Source: Campylobacterales bacterium
GTDB taxonomy: Bacteria; Campylobacterota; Campylobacteria; Campylobacterales; Sulfurimonadaceae
Length of the DNA stretch: 64,000 bases
Assembly (NCBI GenBank): GCA_026390115.1
Contig: JAPLGO010000024.1
Coordinates: 33,293-97,292, forward strand
Direction of reading: 5' to 3'
A program made the position numbers and the translations under genes. Shown one piece after another: positions 27,994 through 36,700 of this stretch. The notes under the pieces are model-generated. The model was not told the DNA's origin. It saw only the letters and a program-made list of their open reading frames with translations, and searched no databases. Each line of letters begins with the position of its first letter. The first letter of the stretch is position 1.

Positions 27994-30443
27994 TACCCTT
28001 TAATTACCAAGTTTACAAGCTTCTTAGGAACAACTATCTCTTTTACAATCGTTTGCCCTAGAAGCCATTTTGCAGCACTCTCTTTAGCGATTCTTAAAAT
28101 ATTCTCATCGCTCTCATCGGCAGATACCTCTATCTCCGTTCTTCTTTTACCGTTAATAGAAACGCCTATTGTTAAAGTGTCTTCAACAAAAACTTCTTCC
28201 AAAACGCTCACAGCAGAGAAATTTTTTAAAGAAAACTTTTCACTGCTTATATCCCAGCATGTATGCGGAATAACAGGCTCCATGATTGAGCTTAAAATCC
28301 AATACCCCTCACTCCAAACTGCACTGTTATTCTGAAGATTAAGAGCATTCATGGCCTCCATGACACCGGCTATCATCGTGTTAAATGTATATTTTTCAGA
28401 GTAAACATCGTTTGCACGGACAAGTGCTTCATACACTTTCTTTCTTGCAAACTTCTCCTCTTTGGTAAGCGTTGAATGTGCAATTGTAGGGATTTTATCT
28501 GTTTTTGTAACATGAACAGAGCGCTCAAAAAATCTTTTTATAAATCTGTACGCGCCCTCCACTGCACTGTCATTCCACTCCAACTCCTGCGTTGGAGGAG
28601 CAGCGAAAAGTATAAAAAGTCTTGCCGTATCCGCCCCGTATTTTTCAATTATCGCATCAGGGTCAACGGTATTGCCTTTTGACTTACTCATCTTTGCTCC
28701 GTCTTTGAGCACCATTCCTTGCGTAAGAAGTTTATCAAACGGCTCATCAAACTCTAGATAGCCCAAATCGCGAAAAACTTTTGTAAAAAATCTTGCATAC
28801 AAAAGGTGAAGAATTGCATGTTCAATCCCGCCGATGTAGTGATCTACACCCATCCAGTACTTAATCTGCTCACTTGAAAAAGCCTCTTTCTCCCAGTTTT
28901 TAGGAGATGCGCAGAAGCGTAAAAAATACCATGAAGATTCAACAAAAGTGTCCATCGTATCTGTTTCACGAACAGCATCTTTCCCGCATTCCGGACATTT
29001 GCAGTGTTTCCAAGTCGGGTGGTTATCAAGAGGATTCCCTTCTCCCGTTATCTCAATATCTTCAGGAAGAGCAATAGGGAGATTCTCTTTTTTCTCCATC
29101 ACCAGACCGCAATCATCACAATGGACAAAAGGAATCGGCGCACCCCAGTAACGCTGACGGCTTACACCCCAATCTTTGAGTTTGTAATTTGTAGTTCTTT
29201 TACCGATTTTTTCATTTTCAAAATAGTCTATGATTTTGGATTGCGCTTCTTTGGAGTTGAGTCCATCAAACTCTTTTGAGTTAAAAAGCTCTCCAATCTC
29301 TGTAAATGCCGAATCCTCTTTGGGTTCGCCCTCATAAGGTTTTATAACTGCATTTATAGGCAAGTCATACTTTTTGGCAAAATCAAAATCCCTGTCATCA
29401 TGTGCAGGAACAGCCATAACTGCACCGCTTCCATAATCCATAAGAACAAAATTTGCAATCCAGACAGGAATTTTTTTGCCACTTAATGGGTGAATAACAT
29501 CAAGACCAAGAGAGATACCGGATTTTTCTTTTTGTCTATCAATAGAAGAGGTCGTTTTCATCGTTTTAATTTGAGCAATTACATCTTCTGACAAAAGAGA
29601 ATTTTCTATCATGTAAGAAACTATCTCATGTTCAGGGGCAAGTGCCGTGTAGCTGACTCCGTAGATTGTGTCAGGTCTCGTTGTAAAGACATCAAAATTT
29701 TTAAATGTATTACTTAATTTACTCAAGGACTTTTCATCAAAGTAGAGGTCAAATGCCAAGCCGTTTGATTTGCCTATCCAGTTCTCCTGCATGGTCAGAA
29801 CCTGCTTCGGCCAGCCGCCTTCAAGTTTTTTTAAATCGTTAAGAAGCTCATCGCCGTACTGAGTGATTTTAAAATAATATTGGTTCATATCTTTTTTGAC
29901 AATTGGAGTGTCGCATCTCCAGCAACACCCTTCAACTACCTGCTCGTTTGCAAGAACTGTCTGGTCATGCGGACACCAGTTGAGCATCCCTTTTTTACGG
30001 TAAAGAAGCCCTTTTTCATACATGTCGATTATAAAGCCCTGTTCAAACTTAGTGTAAAGCTCATCACTCGTTGCAAGTTCTCGCTCTTTTGAAAACGAAA
30101 AACCAAGAGAGTAGAACTCATTTTTCATATAATCTATATTGTCATATGTCCATTTTTTTGGGTGTGAACCATTTTTGATAGCTGCATTTTCAGCAGGCAT
30201 GCCAAAGCTGTCAAAGCCGATTGGGTGAAGAACATTGAAGTTTTGCTGGCGGTAGTAGCGGGCAAATGCATCGCTAATCGTGTAGTTTCTGACATGCCCC
30301 ATATGAAGTCGCCCACTTGGAAAAGGAAACATGCTCAATATATATTTTTTTTCTTTACTAAAATCTTCACTAGGTTCAAAACTTTTGTTTTCTTTCCAAA
30401 AGTTTTGCCATTTTTTTTCTATAGATTTTGAACTGTATTCCAA
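27993..30443 (-). CDS. leuS: Leucyl-tRNA synthetase
   Basis: This class I aminoacyl-tRNA synthetase charges tRNA-Leu. 816 residues is normal. HIGH is seen as [15 protein letters not shown] near residue 40, the editing (CP1) domain holds [12 protein letters not shown], and the signature [15 protein letters not shown] is the KMSKS loop. The start ATG has AGGAG upstream (TCAGGAGAAATAG). A -10 TATAAT on the minus strand at 30492-30497 and an upstream block shared with the yajC promoter lie in the gap to the right. lptE overlaps its end. Confidence 0.98.
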   Translation of the reverse strand: MEYSSKSIEKKWQNFWKENKSFEPSEDFSKEKKYILSMFPFPSGRLHMGHVRNYTISDAFARYYRQQNFNVLHPIGFDSFGMPAENAAIKNGSHPKKWTYDNIDYMKNEFYSLGFSFSKERELATSDELYTKFEQGFIIDMYEKGLLYRKKGMLNWCPHDQTVLANEQVVEGCCWRCDTPIVKKDMNQYYFKITQYGDELLNDLKKLEGGWPKQVLTMQENWIGKSNGLAFDLYFDEKSLSKLSNTFKNFDVFTTRPDTIYGVSYTALAPEHEIVSYMIENSLLSEDVIAQIKTMKTTSSIDRQKEKSGISLGLDVIHPLSGKKIPVWIANFVLMDYGSGAVMAVPAHDDRDFDFAKKYDLPINAVIKPYEGEPKEDSAFTEIGELFNSKEFDGLNSKEAQSKIIDYFENEKIGKRTTNYKLKDWGVSRQRYWGAPIPFVHCDDCGLVMEKKENLPIALPEDIEITGEGNPLDNHPTWKHCKCPECGKDAVRETDTMDTFVESSWYFLRFCASPKNWEKEAFSSEQIKYWMGVDHYIGGIEHAILHLLYARFFTKVFRDLGYLEFDEPFDKLLTQGMVLKDGAKMSKSKGNTVDPDAIIEKYGADTARLFILFAAPPTQELEWNDSAVEGAYRFIKRFFERSVHVTKTDKIPTIAHSTLTKEEKFARKKVYEALVRANDVYSEKYTFNTMIAGVMEAMNALNLQNNSAVWSEGYWILSSIMEPVIPHTCWDISSEKFSLKNFSAVSVLEEVFVEDTLTIGVSINGKRRTEIEVSADESDENILRIAKESAAKWLLGQTIVKEIVVPKKLVNLVIKG

Positions 30444-30491
30444 CTATTTCTCCTGATATTCTGATAATTATAAGTTAAATAAATTGGAGCA

Positions 30492-30497
30492 ATTATA
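30492..30497 (-). promoter_or_regulatory. -10 box of leuS-lptE
   Basis: Minus-strand TATAAT in TTTTTGTATAATTGC, about 49 nt before the leuS start codon. The 35 nt covering this box and the sequence upstream match the yajC promoter region at 30 of 35 positions. Confidence 0.6.
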
Positions 30498-30526
30498 CAA
30501 AAAGTATCTTAACAAGCGACTGAATA
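30492..30526 (-). repeat. Promoter block, copy 1 (leuS)
   Basis: This 35-nt block includes the leuS -10 box and extends upstream. Aligned to 34023-34057 without gaps it differs at only five positions. The best-conserved parts on the plus strand are ATTATACAA at one end, TTAACAA in the middle and GACTGAATA at the other end. It may be a shared operator or a duplicated promoter. Confidence 0.6.
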
Positions 30527-30620
30527 GAAAGATGGAAGACAATGGAAGCAACTCACTTAAATATGCGAACTAAAGTGTTTACAAAGTGCAGCTTGTACAA
30601 TTTAAAAACCAAAATCCAGA

Positions 30621-31046
30621 CTACTCTCCTGCTCTGACACAACGCACAAAAAGGGTCGTACCCTTATAATTACTGCGTGCATGTCCGTCATAGAAGTCCA
30701 CAACCCAAGCACCGTCCTCGTAGCCCTCATAAGTAGTAGAACTCCAATAATAGTATGTGATATCAGTTTGTGTAAATGCACTCGCAATAGCCGGATTTAC
30801 TCTGCTTGCGTCTATAATACTTTTTAACTCATTTATATTCGGCAATCGCCAATTATTCTGTTTGCCTAAAATGAGATTTTCGCATGTATCTATTGCACTT
30901 TGCCATGGCATAGTCTTTCCTATGTCATTATCCTGCCACTGCAAACCTGTTGCACTATCACATACAATGCCTGTATTTACATCACGCACGAAATCTGCCA
31001 TTAAACCGACCCCGAGCCCTATCATGACTAAAAGGATTTTTTTCAT
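30621..31046 (-). CDS. Secreted DUF1566 (Lcl C-terminal-like) protein
   Basis: This 141-residue protein has a signal peptide (MKKILLVMIGLGVGLMA) followed by one domain with the DUF1566 pattern: TGLQWQDND, then WQSAIDTCENL, NNWRLPNINELKSIID, YYWSSTTYE and FVRCVRAG. Such domains are found in surface and adhesin-like proteins; no enzymatic role is known. GGAAC lies before the ATG. It sits alone between secF and leuS, a place that in Helicobacter holds an unrelated hypothetical gene. It is probably transcribed separately, since a long inverted repeat separates it from secF. Confidence 0.85.
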   Translation of the reverse strand: MKKILLVMIGLGVGLMADFVRDVNTGIVCDSATGLQWQDNDIGKTMPWQSAIDTCENLILGKQNNWRLPNINELKSIIDASRVNPAIASAFTQTDITYYYWSSTTYEGYEDGAWVVDFYDGHARSNYKGTTLFVRCVRAGE

Positions 31047-31146
31047 TTATCGTTCCTATTTTTGCATTAAGTTATAGCTATTTGTGATGGCAGGTAAGGA
31101 GATACGAAGAAGCAATTTGAGGATTCGAGGGGGATTATCTGTTTTG

Positions 31147-31171
31147 CATGTCAAGTTTGCAACTTGACATG
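31147..31171. repeat. Perfect 11-bp inverted repeat between secF and the DUF1566 gene
   Basis: Arms CATGTCAAGTT and AACTTGACATG enclose a 3-nt loop (TGC). It lies 13 nt after the secF stop. Neither strand has a run of T after the stem, so it is not a classical Rho-independent terminator. It may protect the 3' end of the sec mRNA or be a small dispersed palindrome. Confidence 0.6.
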
Positions 31172-31183
31172 TAAAAATAATGT

Positions 31184-32155
31184 TTACATCACTCCAGATT
31201 CGTATTGTGCTCTCATTTTTTCTTTTTCTGCTCTGTTTTTTACTTTTTCTGCCATTTTCTGACGGTAATCAGCTACGCTAAATCCTGTCCAAACAACAAG
31301 TTGCGCTGCAACGAAAATTGAGCTGTATGTTCCGACAATAACTCCGATAAGCATAGGAAAACTAAATCCTAGCATGATGTCGCCTCCAAAAATAAAGAGG
31401 GTTAATACAACGAAAAAGACCGTCAATGATGTGAGCGTTGTACGAGATTGTGTGCGGGAAACTGCTTCGTTGATAATCATAACAAAATCGGTCTCTTTGG
31501 ACTCTTCTATATGCTCACGAACACGATCATATACGATGATGGTATCATGAATCGAGTAACCCAAAATCATAAGAAGTGCTGCGATACTTTCGATATTGAA
31601 GTCAACCTCGAAGTAAGCAACAAATCCAAAAGTGATAACGATATCATGGACAATCGCAATAATAGCCGCTAGGGCAAAACGCCATTCATAACGAAATGTT
31701 ACCGTTGCCATAATTGCCAGAAGCGTGAGTAAAAATGCACTCAAACCTTTCACACGCAACTCATCTCCGACTTTTGGACCGACCATGTCAACACGTCGAA
31801 TCTCGAAATCACCTGTGTCTTTTAAAATTTCTTTTGTTGTGTCGCCAATGTCATGACCCAAAGCCACGGTTGATGAGGGAGTTTTTATAACCACCTCTTG
31901 CGATGAACCGAATTCGCTCACCGAAGCATGTTCAAAAAGCTCACTTTTCTTAAGACTCTCTCTGATTTTATCAATAGGTGCATCTTTTGTATATTTTACC
32001 TGAACAACCGTTCCTCCCGTAAAATCAATACCAAAAGAGAACCCTTTTATTGCCACAATAGCAATTGCAAGAAAAAATAGAACAAATGATGCTATAAAAA
32101 AGATTTTTCCTTTTCCTAAAAAGTTATAAACCTTATCTTCTTTAAAAAGTTCCAT
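31184..32155 (-). CDS. secF: Protein translocase subunit SecF
   Basis: SecF is the RND-family partner of SecD that uses the proton gradient to help pull exported proteins out of SecYEG. It begins MELFKEDKVYNFLGKGK; GGGAG lies before this ATG at 32155 directly after the secD stop (a frame to 32188 is an artefact inside secD). Six membrane helices are visible, with the conserved FSFGIDFTGGTVVQV after helix 1 and GYSIHDTIIVYDRVREHI in helices 4-5. About 323 residues is normal. It is the last gene of yajC-secD-secF. Confidence 0.97.
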   Translation of the reverse strand: MELFKEDKVYNFLGKGKIFFIASFVLFFLAIAIVAIKGFSFGIDFTGGTVVQVKYTKDAPIDKIRESLKKSELFEHASVSEFGSSQEVVIKTPSSTVALGHDIGDTTKEILKDTGDFEIRRVDMVGPKVGDELRVKGLSAFLLTLLAIMATVTFRYEWRFALAAIIAIVHDIVITFGFVAYFEVDFNIESIAALLMILGYSIHDTIIVYDRVREHIEESKETDFVMIINEAVSRTQSRTTLTSLTVFFVVLTLFIFGGDIMLGFSFPMLIGVIVGTYSSIFVAAQLVVWTGFSVADYRQKMAEKVKNRAEKEKMRAQYESGVM

Positions 32156-32157
32156 AA

Positions 32158-33738
32158 TTATGCTCCCTTTCTTGTCATGCCAAACCACAGTGTGTAGTTT
32201 TTATCTTTTTCGATACGGCTCATATAAAACTGATAAATGCCATATGTTCCGACAATTGCAGTAAGCATAGAGGCCAAAATACCCATGCTCAGAGTAACAG
32301 CGAACCCTTTGATAGCTCCGGTTCCGTACGCATACAAAATCGTACATGCAAGAATTTGAGTTATATTAGAATCCAAAATTGCCCGCATCGCTTTTTGATA
32401 CCCCTCTGCAACCGCTCTGCTGACAGGAACTTTGGCACGCAAGCCTTCACGGATTCTCTCATTAATAATAATATTTGCATCTACGGCAAGTCCAATGTGA
32501 AGCACAATACCTGCCATACCTGGAAGTGTGAGCGTTGCACCCAGAAGTGAAATCATCGCTAAAATAATAAAAAGGTTCACAACAACTGCAAAAGTTGCAA
32601 TAACACCTGCTAATCCATAATAAAATATCATAAACAAAATGACAAGAACAAAACCGCTTACTAGTGCGAGGAGTGAAGCACGAATACTGTCTGCTCCCAA
32701 GCTAGGACCTACAGAACGCTTTTCCATCACATAAATCGGAACCAAGAGAGAGCCGGAACGAAGGGCAATCGCTAAATCTTTTGCCTCTTCTACTGTGTAA
32801 CTTCCGGAAATTTGACCGCTCCCACCGCCTATTCTTTCATTGATGTTTGGAGCAGAATAGACTTTTCCATCAAGTACAACAGCCAAGCGTTTTCCAACAC
32901 TTCTGCCTGTAAAATCTCCAAAAATTTCGGCACCCTCTGCGTTAAGCGTAAAATTTATGAGTGGACGGTTATTTTGATCAAACCCCATAGTGGCATTCGT
33001 AAGCATTCCACCGTCTAATATTGGTATTGCATGCACTAGATATTTCATAAGAGGATTTTTTACATCTTCTAAAATCACATCGCCATAAGATGCCGCATCT
33101 GTACTGCTCATAGTATTGACCCGTGCTGTTCTATCTTCATCGACTGCCATAAGCTCAAGTTTTGCTGCACGGGAGATAAGCTCTCTTGCTCTTTGTTCCT
33201 CTTCTGCCGTTTTTATACCGGCAAGTTCGACGAGTATTGCTTCGTTTCCTTGACGGGCAACCGTAGGCTCAGATAATCCAAATTGGTCCAATCTGTTTCT
33301 AATCGTTTCAATCGCTTGATCTATAGCCTGCTTTTGTGTTTTAATCTTCTCTTCTTCGGTTAAAGTAAGAGAAAAATTTTCACCGTTAGCTGCTACTGTC
33401 ATACCCTCGACTTTTTTTAAAAATTCTTGAATATGTTTCGCATCATCAGCGTCTAAAAGAGTAAATGTCACACTTGAATCATCAAAATCTAAATTACTGA
33501 GTAAAATATCTTTTTTCTCTGTAAAATTCTTGATACTTGCCGCAATAGACTTAATACGAGAGGCTGTTGCCTCTTCAGTTTTTACACCCAAAAGCATATG
33601 CAAACCGCCCTGCAAATCAAGCCCTAAAGTAATTTTTTTGCCGTCTTGCAACTGCAACAAAGAGGGAGCAGAAAAAAACACCCCAAATATTGTTGCGATT
33701 GCAAGTATGACTATGCGGTAATTAAGCTTCATTCTCAT
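32158..33738 (-). CDS. secD: Protein translocase subunit SecD
   Basis: This 526-residue protein is the larger half of the SecDF export motor. An N-terminal helix is followed by GLDLQGGLHMLLGV, the P1 periplasmic domain with AIETIRNRLDQFGLSEPTV, and the C-terminal six-helix part with LAVDANIIINERIREGLR carrying the proton-relay Asp. Two close ATGs (33738 and 33732) could start it; both overlap the end of yajC. Its stop is followed within 2 nt by secF, so the three genes are one operon. Confidence 0.97.
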   Translation of the reverse strand: MRMKLNYRIVILAIATIFGVFFSAPSLLQLQDGKKITLGLDLQGGLHMLLGVKTEEATASRIKSIAASIKNFTEKKDILLSNLDFDDSSVTFTLLDADDAKHIQEFLKKVEGMTVAANGENFSLTLTEEEKIKTQKQAIDQAIETIRNRLDQFGLSEPTVARQGNEAILVELAGIKTAEEEQRARELISRAAKLELMAVDEDRTARVNTMSSTDAASYGDVILEDVKNPLMKYLVHAIPILDGGMLTNATMGFDQNNRPLINFTLNAEGAEIFGDFTGRSVGKRLAVVLDGKVYSAPNINERIGGGSGQISGSYTVEEAKDLAIALRSGSLLVPIYVMEKRSVGPSLGADSIRASLLALVSGFVLVILFMIFYYGLAGVIATFAVVVNLFIILAMISLLGATLTLPGMAGIVLHIGLAVDANIIINERIREGLRAKVPVSRAVAEGYQKAMRAILDSNITQILACTILYAYGTGAIKGFAVTLSMGILASMLTAIVGTYGIYQFYMSRIEKDKNYTLWFGMTRKGA

Positions 33739-33988
33739 ACTTTTTTGAGATTGAATCTTTTGTTATTTTTGCTATAACAGTGTCATTCATTTTCACACTT
33801 ATAAAGTTCTCTTCAACTTTTTCGATAACCACAATAAAACCGCCGTTAGTGATAACTTTATCCCCTTTTTTAAGTGCTGCAATCATCTCGGTTCTTGCTT
33901 TAGCCTCTTTTTGTTGCGGGCGAATAATCACAAAATACATGATTGCGATTAAAAATACGAATGGTAACAATTGAGTTATAATTTCCAT
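33722..33988 (-). CDS. yajC: Preprotein translocase accessory protein YajC
   Basis: This 88-residue protein has one N-terminal membrane helix (LLPFVFLIAIMYFVIIRPQ) followed by QQKEAKARTEMIAALKKGDKV and an SH3-like segment, the standard YajC layout. It associates with SecDF and YidC in the inner membrane. It is the first gene of yajC-secD-secF. A TATAAT -10 box on the minus strand (34023-34028) lies about 35 nt upstream, and AAGGAAC precedes the ATG. The promoter is back to back with that of minC. Confidence 0.95.
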   Translation of the reverse strand: MEIITQLLPFVFLIAIMYFVIIRPQQKEAKARTEMIAALKKGDKVITNGGFIVVIEKVEENFISVKMNDTVIAKITKDSISKKYENEA

Positions 33989-34022
33989 ACCTGAAGTTCC
34001 TTTTTTTAATTAAATTGCGGCG

Positions 34023-34028
34023 ATTATA
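34023..34028 (-). promoter_or_regulatory. -10 box of yajC-secD-secF
   Basis: Minus-strand TATAAT in the context TTCTTGTATAATCGCC. The predicted start site is about 34016, giving a leader of roughly 28 nt before yajC. No convincing -35 is seen, which is usual in Campylobacterota. Upstream of it lies the block shared with the leuS promoter. Confidence 0.6.
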
Positions 34029-34057
34029 CAAGAACTATATTAACAAATGACTGAATA
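34023..34057 (-). repeat. Promoter block, copy 2 (yajC)
   Basis: Second copy of the 35-nt block, upstream of yajC-secD-secF in the same orientation relative to transcription as the leuS copy. The flanks outside the 35 nt do not match, which argues against a recent large duplication. Confidence 0.6.
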
Positions 34058-34115
34058 CAATCCATGAAATTTGACAACTTTTTTTAAAAAATCAAATAAT
34101 TTTTTACCTATATGT

Positions 34116-34121
34116 TATAAT
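34116..34121 (+). promoter_or_regulatory. Extended -10 box of minC-minD-minE
   Basis: TATAAT preceded by TG one base upstream (ATGTTATAAT), an extended -10. The predicted start is about 34128, leaving a leader of about 43 nt before the GTG of minC. AT-rich tracts upstream are typical for the phylum. Confidence 0.6.
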
Positions 34122-34170
34122 CGCAAATCTACAATCCCAAGTATTTAAAATTTTTTAATGAAGGAATACA

Positions 34171-34716
34171 GTGAAAATCAAACAGTATTCTATTAAAGTT
34201 TTTGAGATAAATATCGAGTCTCAAAGTTCCTTTTTAGCTTTTATGGATAAAAACATCATCATGCTGAAACATTATCTGATTTATCTCAAAGGTGAGGTTA
34301 CTCCTGCAATAGAGGAGTATCTCAAGAGTAATGACATATCCTACACTACATATCTAAGCCTGAGTGACAAAAAGCATCAAGAGCTTGTTTTAAAGCAGAG
34401 TGATTTAAAGATTATTGATGAAATTGTGAGAAGCGGGCAGGATATCAAAGTAGCAAGCGACCTGCTTGTTTTAAACAGGGTAAATAGCGGTGCTAAACTT
34501 CATGTGGACGGAAATCTCATAATAACAGGAACCGTGGATGGGATGATATTTTGCAATGGGGATTTTATGCTTGTTAAAACATCCCCTAAAGCGATGATTG
34601 TTTTTAACGGTGTTGAGATTGATGGCAGTTTGCTGCAAAACAAATTTAACAAAATAATATTTAATGGCGAAGAAATTATCGTATCGCCAATAGAAAAGGA
34701 ACCTAAATGGGCATAG
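34171..34716 (+). CDS. minC: Septum site inhibitor MinC
   Basis: MinC blocks FtsZ ring assembly away from mid-cell. This 181-residue protein starts at GTG (34171) with AAGGAA upstream. The C-terminal half carries the beta-helical MinC domain: RSGQDIKVASDLLVLNRVNS, GAKLHVDGNLIITGTVDG and ending EIDGSLLQNKFNKIIFNGEE. The N-terminal FtsZ-interacting half is short and divergent, as in other Campylobacterota. minD overlaps its end by 10 nt, so minC-minD-minE is a single coupled operon. Confidence 0.88.
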   Translation: MKIKQYSIKVFEINIESQSSFLAFMDKNIIMLKHYLIYLKGEVTPAIEEYLKSNDISYTTYLSLSDKKHQELVLKQSDLKIIDEIVRSGQDIKVASDLLVLNRVNSGAKLHVDGNLIITGTVDGMIFCNGDFMLVKTSPKAMIVFNGVEIDGSLLQNKFNKIIFNGEEIIVSPIEKEPKWA

Positions 34717-35522
34717 TTTACGCAATAATTAGTGGTAAAGGCGGAGTTGGCAAAACAACAACAACAGCAAATATCGGGATAGGCATTGCGCAAGAGGGTA
34801 AAAAAGTCGTACTTGTAGATTTTGATTTGGGGCAGAGAAATCTTGACCTGATTCTTGGACTGGAAAACCGTGTTATTTACGATATGGTACATGTAATGGA
34901 TGAGGAAGCTGGACTAAAACAGGCACTTATTAAGAGTAAGCATACAGACAATCTCTTCCTTTTGGCGGCTTCTCAGACAAAAGACAAATCTGCTCTGGTT
35001 CAGGAGAAGGTAAAAAAACTCATCGAGACTCTCAAAGAGGAGTTTGATTATGTCATTCTTGATGCTCCTGCCGGAATTGAGAGCGGATTTGAGCATACAA
35101 TCATGTACGCAGATGCGACTATAGTTGTCGTAAATCCGGAGGTCTCCTCTATCCGTGATGCGGACAAAGCTATTGGCATTGTGGATGCGAAGTGTGAAAG
35201 AGCAAAAGAGAATAAAAAAGTTCAAAAATATCTCGTCATTAACCGCATAAACCCAGCCATGGTTTCAAGCGGAGAGATGCTTACAAGCAGCGATATTTTG
35301 GATATTCTTTCTATCGATTTGCTAGGGAAAATCCCTGAGGACAAGGGCATAGTAGAAGCATCCAACACAGGCAAACCTATTATTTTAAATGAGAAATCCG
35401 GAGCCGGTGCAGCATATAAACGAATTTGTAAACGACTGTGCGGAGAGAATGTAGCGTTTGAAGATGTAGAAACATTCAACTCTCCCTCTCTAATGGGTAA
35501 AATCAAGGGTCTATTCCAATGA
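34707..35522 (+). CDS. minD: Septum site-determining ATPase MinD
   Basis: MinD is a membrane-cycling ParA-type ATPase that carries MinC to the cell poles. In 271 residues the deviant Walker A is ISGKGGVGKTTTTANIG, followed by LVDFDLGQRNLDLILGLENR, the switch region VILDAPAGIESGFEHT and the C-terminal amphipathic membrane-targeting helix SLMGKIKGLFQ. It overlaps minC upstream by 10 nt and minE downstream by 4 nt. Confidence 0.98.
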   Translation: MGIVYAIISGKGGVGKTTTTANIGIGIAQEGKKVVLVDFDLGQRNLDLILGLENRVIYDMVHVMDEEAGLKQALIKSKHTDNLFLLAASQTKDKSALVQEKVKKLIETLKEEFDYVILDAPAGIESGFEHTIMYADATIVVVNPEVSSIRDADKAIGIVDAKCERAKENKKVQKYLVINRINPAMVSSGEMLTSSDILDILSIDLLGKIPEDKGIVEASNTGKPIILNEKSGAGAAYKRICKRLCGENVAFEDVETFNSPSLMGKIKGLFQ

Positions 35523-35755
35523 GTTTTTTTTCTTTATTTAACAAAAAAGAGACGAGCGCGGGAGTAGCAAAAGATAGACTTCGCATAGCTATAAGCTCAG
35601 ACCGCAACAATACTTTATACCCGTTTATGACAGAGATGAAAGCTGACATTATTGCCGTTGTCCGCAAATATGTCCAAGCACAAAGCGTAAACATAACCAA
35701 AGAGAGCGATGGAGATGTGGACACTCTTGGAATAGAGATAATCATCCCTAAATAA
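35519..35755 (+). CDS. minE: Cell division topological specificity factor MinE
   Basis: MinE stimulates the MinD ATPase and drives pole-to-pole oscillation. The 78 residues have the usual layout: a short N-terminal membrane/anti-MinCD segment (MSFFSLFNKKETSAGVAKDR) and the dimerising topological domain (MKADIIAVVRKYVQAQSVNI ending EIIIPK). The ATG overlaps the minD stop. Confidence 0.93.
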   Translation: MSFFSLFNKKETSAGVAKDRLRIAISSDRNNTLYPFMTEMKADIIAVVRKYVQAQSVNITKESDGDVDTLGIEIIIPK

Positions 35756-35786
35756 TATTTCCACTTCAAAGTTTTTCTCGTTTTCT

Positions 35787-35812
35787 CATTACTAAGCTCC
35801 AGCTTGGTAATG
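35787..35812. repeat. Hairpin repeat with CTAAGCTCCAGCTTGG core, copy A
   Basis: 12-bp arms CATTACTAAGCT and AGCTTGGTAATG around a CC loop, one G-T pair. No T-run follows, so it is not a classical terminator of the min operon. The core resembles the short palindrome family with consensus CCAAGCTCCAGCTTGG that I recall from many bacterial genomes. A degenerate relative lies on the other side of the next gene. Confidence 0.55.
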
Positions 35813-35933
35813 CATATTTAGTCCAAACAAAGCTTCAAATCCAAATCGGAAAGTGTGTACATTTTATAGTTTTACCGCTATCTTTACATCTTTCATACAA
35901 TATTCCACTCTACACAAAAAAAGGAAAATGCAA

Positions 35934-36593
35934 ATGCTCAAAATGATGATAGGTTTTTTTAAAAATTTTTGGAAATATCGTGCTCAGGTAAAAAAACAGG
36001 ATGCATGGATTAAAAAATTTGCCAAGCAGAAAAATTATGCAATCAATCCGAGTTGGATGATGTCAACAAATTTGGAGATATGGCTGAGTGAGTTGGAAGC
36101 GACTTTTGGCAAACGCTACTGTCCATGTTTTGAACCGTCAAACGATACAGATCTGAACAAAAAAATGCTCTGTCCATGTGAGTTTATAGAAGATGAAATC
36201 AAAGAGTACGGCACTTGTCACTGTGCGCTTTTTGGAAGTGCCGACCTTGATAAAGCTGGCTGGAAAGCCTCTTCAAAGCGTCTCATGGGAGAGTATCAAG
36301 TACCTCTCAATATTAAAGATGGCGTACTCGACACAAGAGGAATGCCAATGGATCCGCGCAGAAATCTCCCTATCCCAGATGCAATGCACCAACTCAAGGC
36401 AACTCTGAACAACTATGCAAATAAGAACCTTAAAATGATTGTCGCTACTGAACAAGAAGCTCTGAACTTGGAAAGAATCGCTTCATATCGTGGATATGGA
36501 TTTGAAAAACAAGCCAAAGAATCGTACTATGAAATAACACTCAACTTTGACTGTTGTTCTACAAAAGGTTCTAATTCGAGCTGTGGGAATTAA
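35934..36593 (+). CDS. Ferredoxin:thioredoxin reductase-like iron-sulfur protein
   Basis: About 219 residues from the ATG at 35934, eight bases after AGGA; an upstream frame to 35853 lacks a site. The centre has three CxC pairs, CPC-x14-CPC-x12-CHC, the arrangement of the catalytic subunit of ferredoxin:thioredoxin reductase, which joins a [4Fe-4S] cluster to a redox disulfide. The plant-type enzyme has x16 and x8 spacing, so this is a variant. The C-terminus adds a further cysteine group (FDCCSTKGSNSSC). No variable subunit or ferredoxin gene is beside it. The family is fairly sure; the electron donor and target are unknown. Confidence 0.8.
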   Translation: MLKMMIGFFKNFWKYRAQVKKQDAWIKKFAKQKNYAINPSWMMSTNLEIWLSELEATFGKRYCPCFEPSNDTDLNKKMLCPCEFIEDEIKEYGTCHCALFGSADLDKAGWKASSKRLMGEYQVPLNIKDGVLDTRGMPMDPRRNLPIPDAMHQLKATLNNYANKNLKMIVATEQEALNLERIASYRGYGFEKQAKESYYEITLNFDCCSTKGSNSSCGN

Positions 36594-36599
36594 GCACTT

Positions 36600-36641
36600 T
36601 TTATCTCGTTACCAAGCTCCATCTAGGAAACGAGATAAAAG
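36600..36641. repeat. Long inverted repeat, degenerate copy B of the AAGCTCC element
   Basis: Perfect 12-bp outer arms TTTTATCTCGTT and AACGAGATAAAA continue into a less perfect inner stem containing CGTTACCAAGCTCC. It begins 7 nt after the stop of the iron-sulfur protein gene. It could end transcription of that gene as an RNA hairpin, but the inner sequence matches copy A at 35787, so the two probably share an origin. Confidence 0.55.
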
Positions 36642-36700
36642 AAAGCTACAAAATTTAAACACTAAGAATACTCATCTAAAAGTGAGTTAACAAGTAAAAA

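Noticed and set aside
34023..34060. CAAATGACTGAA near the yajC promoter also occurs in the tRNA-Phe anticodon arm
   Set aside because: Only 12 nt match and the rest does not; likely coincidence and not an integration scar.
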